A stretch of DNA of 64,000 nt from Frankia sp. QA3. GTDB lineage: Bacteria > Actinomycetota > Actinomycetes > Frankiales > Frankiaceae. This document shows, piece by piece, positions 16,220-24,600 of the stretch. Made by a program: the position numbers and the translations under genes. The stretch is from contig NZ_CM001489.1 of assembly GCF_000262465.1 (NCBI RefSeq), forward strand, positions 4,631,631 through 4,695,630, given 5' to 3'. Below the pieces are notes generated by a model, which was not told the origin of the DNA, ran no database searches, and worked only from the letters and a program-made list of their open reading frames with translations. How positions within the stretch are numbered: the first letter of the stretch is position 1; each line of letters starts with the position of its first letter.

Positions 16220-18444
16220 ACGCCCCGACGACAGGTGCGACAGTCACGACAGGTGCGACAGGTGCGGCGGGTGCCGGCGCTGCCCGCGCCGCCGCCTCGC
16301 CGCAACGGGTCGCTGCCCGCGTCTGCCTCGGCGTCGTCATCGGGACGTATCTCGGCGACGCCCTGTCCGCCTTCTTCCCCGGCAGCCCCGCCTACTCGGT
16401 GGTCGCTGTCGGCTCGCTGCTCGGACTGCTCCTCGGCCTGCTGACGGTCCGCCGCCGCGGGCTCGCGCCGGCGTCGCTGGGCCTGGCGGCGGGCGCGGGC
16501 ACGGGCCTGGTCGCCAACCCCGTCGTCCCCGTCGCGGTCACCCGGACCTACTCCGACGCAGAGACCTTCGACTACGGCTACCAGCCGGTCGTGGCCCTGG
16601 TGTCCGTCACGGTGCTCGGGTCGGCCCTCGGCCAACTCGTCGGCCGCCGTCCCTGGTTCGCGAAACCCGTGTCGGGCCTGGTACTGGGCGCTTTGGCCGG
16701 GCACTTCGCCAGTCTTGCCGCAAAGACCGGTGACGGTCGCGTCGTCGCCGACAGCGCCGGGCCGAGTTTCGACCTCCTCGACGGTGCCGGTCACGCCGAC
16801 ATCCTCGTCTCCGGTTACGGGTTTGCTCACGGCTACGCCTCGGCCGTGCTCGTGACGGGTGGCGCGGTGCTGGGGTTGCTCCTCGGCCTGGTGGCCGAGC
16901 GTCGCCGTGGGCTCGCGCGCCCAGCGCTGGGGCTGGCGCTCGGCGCCCTCCTCGGCGGCCTCGGCGTCGCCGCGGGCCGGAGCATGTACGCCGCGTTTCC
17001 CGGCCCGATCATCTTCGACGACACGGGCTCCCCCCACTCCTTCGAGAAGTTCGCCGGCGTGGGCTATCTCGGCGACCTCGGCCACGGGCTGGCCGTCGTG
17101 GCGGGTGGTGCGGCGCTTGGCCTGCTGCTCGGCCTGCTCGCCGAGCGCTGGCACCGGCTTACGACACCGCTGCTGGGAGTTGCGGTCGGTGGTGTGGTCG
17201 GTCATGCCGCCGGTGCTGGGTTGAGGGCCATGTACAGCACGTCCTTCGACTGGCCCAACCCTCTCATCTGGTCGGGGGGGAGCGAGCCCGTCGGCACGGC
17301 CACGTCGCTCGTGTTCAGCTACGGCAACGGCCAGGTCGTCGCCATGCTGGTCGGCGCCGTGCTGGGCGGCGTCGCCGGCCTGCTCGCCGGCCGTCGCCTT
17401 CGGCTCCTCAAGCCCTTGGCGGGTCTGGCCCTGGGCATCTCGACCGGTTCCGCGGTCAGCGCCGGCTACTACGACTTCGTCCTGCTTGGCAGCGCGCCCT
17501 CGTATCCAGGCGATGACTTTCCTGGAACCAGGATTGTTGTCCCTGCGCTGGCCTGCGTGGTCGTCGGGCTGGGCGCCGGCATGTTCGCTGGTTGGTATCC
17601 CCGGTTCGTCAGACCGGCGCTGGGCCTGGTGTTCGGCGCCCTTGTCGGCCAAACGGCAGCCCGCGTGGCGGCGGACACGTACCTGTTCGCCGTCGACTAC
17701 ACCTACAACCACCCGTCTGACAGCCGCTGGGCGGAGGTCGTGGGTCTGCTGGCCGGTGCCGCGGCAGGGCTGGTGCTCGGCGCGCTCGCTGACCGCCGAA
17801 CCCGGCTCTCGAGCCCTTTGCTGGGGCTGGCTCTCGGTACCCTCGCGGGTTCCGCCATCGGTTCTGACTACACCTACGGCTTTCTTGGGGAGAACGGGCA
17901 CACACCGGACGCCATAGCCGTCTACGTCGGCACCGCCGTGGTCGCCGGTGCCGTGCTCGGCCTGCTGGCAGGTCTTCTCACGGCGCGATGGCCGCGCCAG
18001 GGGCGGCGCGCGCTGGGTGCGCTCGCGGGGGTCTTCGCGGGGACGTCGGTCCCGGTAATACTGTTCGGTATCTCCCCCGCCGTCTGGCTCGTCCTCAGCG
18101 GAGCAGCCGGAGCGGTCGTAGCCGCCGGCGGACTGGGGCCGTCGTACGCCCCGTCAGCCGGGAGCACCGCGCTCCGGTCGTCGTTGCCGGCGAGGCAGGT
18201 GGTCCGCCTGCTGCGACTGCTGCGGCCAGGTACGTTCGCGCACGGCATGGTCGGGCTGGCGGCCGCGATCGCGGCGTCCGACGGGCAGCAGGAACGATAC
18301 GCGGAGGAGTTCGAGGCGACGCTCGTGGAGGTCGACGGTCGGCTGCGTCGTACCAGGAGGTTGTGGTGCGCGCTGACGATCCTGGCGGGTGCTGCGCTGC
18401 TACGCGCCGAGCTCGCCGGGGAGAAGGCCGAACGTCGGTCCTGA
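16216..18444 (+). CDS. Multi-repeat polytopic membrane protein of unknown function
   Basis: A 742-residue protein made almost entirely of Gly/Leu/Ala-rich membrane hairpins. Eight repeats share a turn of the form R-R-x-x-(R/G)-L-x-x-P-x-LGLALG, for example VRRRGLAPASLG, ERRRGLARPALG, GRRLRLLKPLAG, GWYPRFVRPALG and DRRTRLSSPLLG. Each hairpin (GLLLGLLAERR type, then GLALGALLG) is joined to the next by a 30-50-residue Tyr/Asp/Ser-rich loop, probably outside the cell. The last ~110 residues are soluble and helical. I do not recognise the family. The GTG start at 16216 overlaps the PadR stop. A transporter, channel or scaffold role would be guesswork. Confidence 0.8.
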   Translation: MNAPTTGATVTTGATGAAGAGAARAAASPQRVAARVCLGVVIGTYLGDALSAFFPGSPAYSVVAVGSLLGLLLGLLTVRRRGLAPASLGLAAGAGTGLVANPVVPVAVTRTYSDAETFDYGYQPVVALVSVTVLGSALGQLVGRRPWFAKPVSGLVLGALAGHFASLAAKTGDGRVVADSAGPSFDLLDGAGHADILVSGYGFAHGYASAVLVTGGAVLGLLLGLVAERRRGLARPALGLALGALLGGLGVAAGRSMYAAFPGPIIFDDTGSPHSFEKFAGVGYLGDLGHGLAVVAGGAALGLLLGLLAERWHRLTTPLLGVAVGGVVGHAAGAGLRAMYSTSFDWPNPLIWSGGSEPVGTATSLVFSYGNGQVVAMLVGAVLGGVAGLLAGRRLRLLKPLAGLALGISTGSAVSAGYYDFVLLGSAPSYPGDDFPGTRIVVPALACVVVGLGAGMFAGWYPRFVRPALGLVFGALVGQTAARVAADTYLFAVDYTYNHPSDSRWAEVVGLLAGAAAGLVLGALADRRTRLSSPLLGLALGTLAGSAIGSDYTYGFLGENGHTPDAIAVYVGTAVVAGAVLGLLAGLLTARWPRQGRRALGALAGVFAGTSVPVILFGISPAVWLVLSGAAGAVVAAGGLGPSYAPSAGSTALRSSLPARQVVRLLRLLRPGTFAHGMVGLAAAIAASDGQQERYAEEFEATLVEVDGRLRRTRRLWCALTILAGAALLRAELAGEKAERRS

Positions 18445-18605
18445 GCGCGCGGGCGACGCGGCACAGCGAACAGGCGGCCGTCCTGGGAAGAACGTCTCCG
18501 CCCGTGCATTCTCGAGACGAGGTCCTTCCACGGATTCTCGGGCGGTCCGGATCGGAGGTGGCGTCAGACTCCGCCGCGGCCCGCCCGCTCAGGCATCATG
18601 CAACG

Positions 18606-19100
18606 GTGAGTGTCAGGGCCCGCGGACAGATCACCGCGCGCGGGCCGTACCTGATGCTCCTCGTGCCTGTGCTCCTCGGCATTCTGCTCATGCATGGCGG
18701 CCTGTCCGCCCATGCCGGCCACAACGCTCACCCGGGTGGCACCTGCGGCTCTGACGGACCGCTCGCCGCGGCGGAGAGCCGGCCGGGCGCGCTGCACGGC
18801 GGGGCACCGCACCAGCGGCCCACCCCCGGCCACCCGACCAGCCTCGGGGGCGGGCCCGGGACCCTGGCTCCCGACCCGGCCACGAGTCACGTCGGGCACG
18901 TCGGCCACCTGTGCCTGGCGTTCCTTCGCTTGGTGGGCATCCTGCTCGCCGCACTGTTGCTCGCCCGCGCCGTCCGGGCGGCCGTCGGCGCACGAGCCCG
19001 CTCACGCCCGGTGCCCTGCCGCCCCGAGCGGTCTCCCCCCGGCGGGTTACCACGTCCCCGCGCACCCTCACTCGCCCGCCTCTGCGTGCTCCGCCTGTAG
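18606..19100 (+). CDS. DUF6153-like small membrane protein
   Basis: A 164-residue protein with a signal-anchor helix (YLMLLVPVLLGILLMHGGLS), a His/Gly-rich linker (HAGHNAHPGG, HVGHVGHLC), a second helix (CLAFLRLVGILLAALLLARA) and a basic tail ending in RLCVLRL. This is the layout of the actinobacterial DUF6153 family. The His-rich outer segment suggests metal contact, which is inference. GTG at 18606 places the signal helix near the N-terminus. It is followed after 93 bp by a DUF305 lipoprotein gene on the same strand. Confidence 0.7.
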   Translation: MSVRARGQITARGPYLMLLVPVLLGILLMHGGLSAHAGHNAHPGGTCGSDGPLAAAESRPGALHGGAPHQRPTPGHPTSLGGGPGTLAPDPATSHVGHVGHLCLAFLRLVGILLAALLLARAVRAAVGARARSRPVPCRPERSPPGGLPRPRAPSLARLCVLRL

Positions 19101-19193
19101 ACCGACCCGCTCCGCTGGCGGGCGTCCTCAACGACTCCCGCCCGGCGGCCCGGCATTCGGCTCCGCACGCATCTGGAGGACGAGGACTTCAGC

Positions 19194-19892
19194 ATGAAAC
19201 GACTCATCCTGCTCATCCCGGCGCTTCTCGCCGCGGCCATCATCACCGCCTGCGGCAGCGGGGGGAGCAGCGGCACGCCCTCCTCCACCGCCGCCACGAC
19301 CACCACCGGCAGCCACAACGCGGTCGACGTCACCTTCGCCCAGGCGATGATCCCCCATCACCGGCAGGCCATCGAGATGGCCGAACTGGCCCCGTCCCGC
19401 GTACAGAACCCGCAGGTCAGATCCCTCGCACAGCAGATCCGAGCCGCACAGACCCAGGAGATCGCAACCATGGCGGGTTGGCTCACCAGCTGGGGGCAGC
19501 CCACCGATCCCCCGGCCGATGCGGGTGTTTCCGGCCATGGCTCGGGTGGTCATGGCTCGGGTGGTCATGGCTCGGGTGGTCATGGCTCGGGCAGCGGTGG
19601 CATGACCGACGACGGCATGGCCGATCACGGAACGGAAACCGCGGCGCCGGACGACTCCATGGAGGGAATGATGTCCAGCGCGGACATGACCGCCCTCAGG
19701 AACGCGACCGGACCGTCCTTCGACGAGATGTTTCTCGCCATGATGATCGAGCATCATCAGGGAGCCATCACCATGGCGAAGACCGAGATCCGTGACGGCC
19801 TCCACACCTCGGCGAAACGGCTGGCCGAGAACATTCGGCGTACTCAGACGGCCGAGATCACCAGCATGCAGGACCTGCTCACCAAGATCTGA
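19194..19892 (+). CDS. DUF305 lipoprotein
   Basis: A 232-residue exported lipoprotein. The signal peptide MKRLILLIPALLAAAIITAC ends in a lipobox whose Cys is residue 20. Two ferritin-like DUF305 halves carry the family's His motifs: FAQAMIPHHRQAIEMAE and FLAMMIEHHQGAITMAK. Between them lies a His/Gly linker (GSGGH repeated) and a Met/Asp-rich stretch. DUF305 proteins are linked to metal stress in several bacteria, but a function for this one is not established. A ribosome site (GGAGGACGAGG) precedes the ATG. A strong terminator follows the stop. Confidence 0.9.
   Translation: MKRLILLIPALLAAAIITACGSGGSSGTPSSTAATTTTGSHNAVDVTFAQAMIPHHRQAIEMAELAPSRVQNPQVRSLAQQIRAAQTQEIATMAGWLTSWGQPTDPPADAGVSGHGSGGHGSGGHGSGGHGSGSGGMTDDGMADHGTETAAPDDSMEGMMSSADMTALRNATGPSFDEMFLAMMIEHHQGAITMAKTEIRDGLHTSAKRLAENIRRTQTAEITSMQDLLTKI
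19536..19591 (+). repeat. 15-bp tandem repeat inside the DUF305 gene
   Basis: The unit CATGGCTCGGGTGGT is repeated 3.7 times without mismatch and keeps the frame. It encodes HGSGG repeats in the linker between the two DUF305 halves. Copy number is likely to vary between strains. Confidence 0.9.
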
Positions 19893-19907
19893 CCAGTCCT
19901 GTGCAGC

Positions 19908-19944
19908 ACGGGATGGTGGCTGCGACACTCGGCCACCATCCCGT
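19908..19944 (+). terminator. Strong hairpin terminator after the DUF305 gene
   Basis: A perfect 13-bp stem (ACGGGATGGTGGC with GCCACCATCCCGT) encloses an 11-nt loop. It begins 16 bases after the stop codon. No U-tract follows. Confidence 0.75.
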
Positions 19945-20362
19945 CCCGCCGAGCCCAACCGGTTCCCGCCGAGCCTGCACCGCGTTCGCGCCGGACCTGC
20001 CCATCGGCCCGGCACTCTCCGGCGGCCCGGCACTCTCCGGCGGCAGCGCCCCACCGGCTCCGTTCGACGGTCTTCACCCGGACTTTTCCGGCTCAAGGTC
20101 GCGCCGACACGCCAGAGAATTCACTACTCCCACGCATCCACGGCTCTCACCAAAACCTTTCGCTGCACACCGTTCGGCAAAAAGGAAACCACCCGTCGGT
20201 AGCCACCCGAGGATCGGAAAGGCACCGCCGCGGCAGCCCTGCCCGGCGCGGGAGACACCCGGCCGGGCGGTCCCACGGCACATCACCCGCGCCGTGCGGG
20301 TCGAGGGCGCGCCCTGCGCCAAGCCGACACCACGGTGCGGCAGCCGGAAGGATTCCAGCTCC
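19945..20362. other. Intergenic region before the GGDEF gene
   Basis: There is no convincing gene in this 418-bp stretch. It contains a short direct repeat (GGCCCGGCACTCTCCGGC, twice, around 20009-20045) and a less GC-rich part around 20110-20200 that may hold the promoter of the downstream gene. Confidence 0.4.
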
Positions 20363-21502
20363 GTGCCCACCGATGACGTCGCGGCGGCCGTATTCGACTC
20401 CCTCCCTTCACTCATCGCGGTACTCGGCCCGGACGGCACGGTGGCCCGCCTCAACGAGGCCTGGCGCCGCAGCGCCGCGACCGGGGTGGCCCTGCTCCCC
20501 ATCCGGCCCGGCATGAACTGGTTGGCGGCGTGCGACCACGCGGCGGACGCTGCGGAGACCGCGGCGCGGTCGGCCGGCAGGGATGTGGACCAGGCCCCTT
20601 CCTCGCCCTATGGCCACACCGAGGTCACCGTGCTCGATCCGGTCGCGCCGTTCCGGAAGCTGGCTTTCCTTTCCCGTCAGCTGATCGACCGGCGGCGGAC
20701 CCGGGCCCGCATCGAGCTGCCGCAACCGGCGCTGCGCGGTCACCGCTGGCTCGATGTGCGCCTGAGCACCCTCATCCGCGGCGATGGACTGATCGTCGTC
20801 GTCGAGGACGTGACCGAACGGCGCCATCGCGAAGAGGACCTCCGCCGTCGGGCCACGACGGATCCGATCACCGGTCTGGCGAACCGGACGGCGCTGCGAA
20901 CCCTGCTCGCGGCCAGACTCAACCCCAGCAGGTCAGGCACGTCGGACGCCACCAAAGCACCGAACGTGAACGCGGCCTCATCCGTAAGGACGCATCCTTC
21001 CCCGGAAATGGCCGGTACCGCAGTTCTCTTCCTGGATCTGGATGCATTTCGTCGAATCAACCACTCCTTTGGGTATCCGACCGGTGATGCTGCTCTGCAT
21101 GCCGTCGCCCGACGCTTTTCGAGCGTACTCGGCCCCGCCGACATCATCGGGCGGTGGGACGGCGACGAGTTCGTCGTCCTTGCCGGCTCCGGGGATGCAC
21201 CGGAGGTCGCCGATTTGGCTGAACGGCTGGTGGCGGCCCTCGACGAGCCACTCGACGTGCACGGCCGTCGAATCCGGCTGTCGGTCAGCGTTGGGGTCGC
21301 CCTCGCGGGCGCATCTCCGCCCCACGCCGGCGACAACCATCCTGGGCAGCGCGAACAGGGCCGCCGTCCGGGAACTCGGTGGGCCTCTGCTACCCCGGCC
21401 GAGGACGGGGACGCACTGGTCGCAAGAGCCGGAGCGGAAGTGACTCGCGCCCGTTCCAGACTGCGGGCCAGCCACGACCGCCGATCCCGCTCCGGTCAGT
21501 AA
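20363..21502 (+). CDS. PAS-GGDEF protein (diguanylate cyclase-like)
   Basis: A 379-residue protein. A PAS-like N-terminal domain (FDSLPSLIAVLGPDGTVARLN onward, to VVVEDVTERRHRE) is followed by a GGDEF domain beginning TTDPITGLANRTALR. The active-site motif reads RWDGDEFVVLAG, so the first Gly of GGDEF is Asp. There is also a ~35-residue Ser/Thr-rich insert between the first helix and FLDLDAFRRINHSFGY. No inhibitory RxxD site is evident at the usual place. It may make c-di-GMP, or it may only bind nucleotide. GTG at 20363 is preferred because it starts the PAS domain and has GAAGGA upstream. No membrane helix is seen. Confidence 0.75.
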   Translation: MPTDDVAAAVFDSLPSLIAVLGPDGTVARLNEAWRRSAATGVALLPIRPGMNWLAACDHAADAAETAARSAGRDVDQAPSSPYGHTEVTVLDPVAPFRKLAFLSRQLIDRRRTRARIELPQPALRGHRWLDVRLSTLIRGDGLIVVVEDVTERRHREEDLRRRATTDPITGLANRTALRTLLAARLNPSRSGTSDATKAPNVNAASSVRTHPSPEMAGTAVLFLDLDAFRRINHSFGYPTGDAALHAVARRFSSVLGPADIIGRWDGDEFVVLAGSGDAPEVADLAERLVAALDEPLDVHGRRIRLSVSVGVALAGASPPHAGDNHPGQREQGRRPGTRWASATPAEDGDALVARAGAEVTRARSRLRASHDRRSRSGQ

Positions 21503-21611
21503 TTCGGCTTTCCGGTCGTTCAGCAGATAAATTCCCGACCACAACGCCGAGTTCGTATACGCAGCGTCGCTCGAAGTCGCCGGACGACGTTTCAGCTCGT
21601 ATCTTCGGCCC

Positions 21612-24600
21612 ATGCAGCTCGCATTCACCGTTCACGATGTCGTCACTGGGACGAACGTCGACGTACTTCTGCGCGCCGGTGCCGACACACCGCTCGGCGT
21701 CGTGGCCGGCGCACTGGCGGCCGCCGTCCGGCCGCCGCACCCGGGCGGAGCCCCGGCTCGGGCCAGTCCCTCACTGACCCTCGCCGGCAGCGGCCGCCCG
21801 CTCAGGCCGAGCCTGCCGCTCGCCCGATCACCGCTGCACGAGGGCGCGACCGTGATCCTCGACGCGCCGCCGGCCCGGCGAGCCTCGGGCATGGGCCTGG
21901 TCCATCTGATGGTCACCGCCGGCCCCGACGCCGGCGTCATCCATCCGCTACCGGTCGGCGAACACACCGTCGGTTCCGCTCCCGGCAGCGCGATCATGCT
22001 TGCCGGCCCCACCACCGACGCGCCCGTACTGACTGTGCGGGTCGCCCCCGATGGACGCTGTTCGGTCACTCCCGGCCCCGGCTCGACCGTCGTCGGATGG
22101 GAAGGGGCGAAGGGCGACGGCTCGATCGTCGCCTCCGTGCGCACTCCGAGCGTGGCGTTGCGGCTTCTGCGCCCCACGCCGATCGCTCCCCTGGCCCTCC
22201 CCTCCTCCGTCGTGCCGGGAAGACTCGACGTCAACCGCCCGCCACGGCTGCACCCACCCCAGCGGGCGTCCACCTTCGCGCTGCCCGCGGCGCCCGAGGA
22301 GCCCCGCCGAGCGCCCATCCCCGTTCTGGCCACGCTCCTCCCCCTGCTCGCCGCCGTGGGCATGGCCGCGGTGCTGCGCACGCTCTATGTCCTGCTGTTC
22401 GCCGTCCTCGGGCCGTTGAACCTGGTCGTGTCGGTGGTGAGCGGACGCCGCCGGGACCGCCGCGAGTTCCGCCAGGCCACCGCGCGCCATCGGCGGCTGT
22501 GCGACGAGGTGGAACGCGCGGCGCAGGTGGCACTTGAGACGGAGTGCGCCGAACGCCACGCTGAGCAGCCCGATCCGGCGAGCCTGTTCGCCACGGCGTG
22601 GCAGCGGGACTCCGGGCTGTGGCGGCGCCGCCGGGGGGACGCCGACTACCTGCGGCTTCGCATCGGAACCGCGAACCAGCCGAGCGCGGTCCGGGTCACC
22701 GGCGCCACCGGCCTCGACCACCCGTCCGACCCGATCAACGCGGATCTGCCCGCCGTGATCGCACTGAGCGAGAACGGCGTCGTCGGAGTCGCGGGGCCGG
22801 GCGCCCGGTCCCAGGAACTCGGCTGTTGGCTCCTCGCGCAGGCCGCCGTTCTGCACAGCCCGGAGGAGCTGACGATCTGCGTATTGGCGGCGGATGCGGA
22901 CCGCGCCGCCGCCTGGCGCTGGATTCGCTGGTTGCCGCACTGTCGCTCCGCCGCCGGGGATGGAGCCGGGTGGTTCGCGGCGGACGCGGCGGACCGGGTC
23001 GCCCGCGTCGCCGAACTCCGCTCGCTGATGCAACGCCGCCAGGACTTGCCGCCCGACCGCCACCCCGCCGGCCCCGACGTCCTGCTCGTGCTGGACGGTG
23101 CGCGCGCGCTGCGGTCCACCGCCGGCCTGGTGCCGGTGCTGCGCTCCGGCCCGCCAGTAGGCATCCACGTGATCTGCCTGGACTCCGACATCCGTGATCT
23201 TCCGGCCGAATGCCGGGCCGTCGTGGAATCGGACGGCGGGCATCTCACGGTGCGTCAGGACCGGGCAGCGGTGATCAGGAATGTTCGCCCCGACCTCGTC
23301 GGTCCGGCCGGGGACCGCGGGCACGCATCCGGGACGGTCCGTTGGTGCGAGTCGGTGGCGCGCGCACTCGCGCCGCTTCGCGTGGCGGCCGATGACGATG
23401 CCGCGCTCCCCGTGGCCATGCGGCTGTCCGACATCACCGGCGTGGGCCGGCCGACCGCATCGACGGTCCTGCGAGGATGGTCGTTCGCCCCGGACTCGGG
23501 GATCCCGCCGAGAAGCCGTCCGGTCCCGGTGGGAGTCGCCGGCGGCAGGACGTTCACCCTCGATCTTCCCCGTGACGGTCCACACGGACTGATCGCGGGC
23601 ACGACCGGTTCGGGCAAGTCGGAGCTGCTTCAGACGATCATCGCTGCGCACGCCGTGACCTACCGGCCCGACGAGCTGGTGTTCGTGCTCGTCGACTACA
23701 AGGGCGGCAGCGCGTTCGCCGAATGCGCCGCGCTGCCGCACACCGTGGGTCTCGTCACCGATCTCGACCCGCATCTGGTGCGCCGAGCCCTGATCTCGCT
23801 GTCCGCCGAGCTGCAGCGCCGTGAGGCGCTCCTTGCCCGGGCCGGCGCCAAGGATCTCGACGCCCTCCGCCGCACGGCGACGGGTGCGGGCGAGCTGACG
23901 GTCCCTCCCCGGCTGGTTCTCGTCGTAGACGAGTTCGCCACCCTGGCCCGAGAGCTACCCGAGTTCGTCACCGGCCTGGTCAGCCTCGCCCAGCGCGGGC
24001 GTTCCCTCGGCATCCATCTGCTCCTGGCCACCCAGCGCCCGAGCGGCGTCGTCTCCCCCGAGATCCGCGCGAACACGAATCTGCGCATCGCCCTGCGGGT
24101 GACCGATGCGGCTGAAAGCGAGGACGTCGTCGGCTGTCCGGACGCCGCCGCGATTGTTGCCGCGACCCCCGGCCGAGCAGTAGTGCGCACCGGACCCGAC
24201 CGGGTCACTACCGTGCAGACCGCCTGGGTGGGCGGCCGAGTCCGGGAGGAGGGCGACGGCTCCCCCGGCCAGCCCGCTCCGCGAGTGACCTTGCTGGCCT
24301 GGCCCGGGCCAGGCTCGCTGGCGTCGGGGCCTGGCCGGCCGGATCCCACCGTCGCATCCCGGGATACCGCATCCCCGGATACCGAACTGACCGTCCTGGT
24401 ACGGGCGGTGCGCGAAGCCGCCACCGTCATGGGGCTCCCGGCTCCGCCAAGTCCCTGGCTTCCGCCGCTGCCAGAGCGGATCGCCCTCTCCTCACTGCAT
24501 GTCCTCGCCGACGGCGACGAGATGCACGCACGCCCCGCGGGTCCGCCGGGGCGACGCCGTTCCGAGCCCCGCCCCACCGGCACGCTGCTCGCCCCTGTCG

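Noticed and set aside
21948..23774. Long minus-strand open frame opposite the EccC-like gene
   Set aside because: It is the mirror of a high-GC gene; the composition is Arg/Gly/His-rich with no recognisable motif, while the plus strand shows clear FtsK/SpoIIIE motifs.
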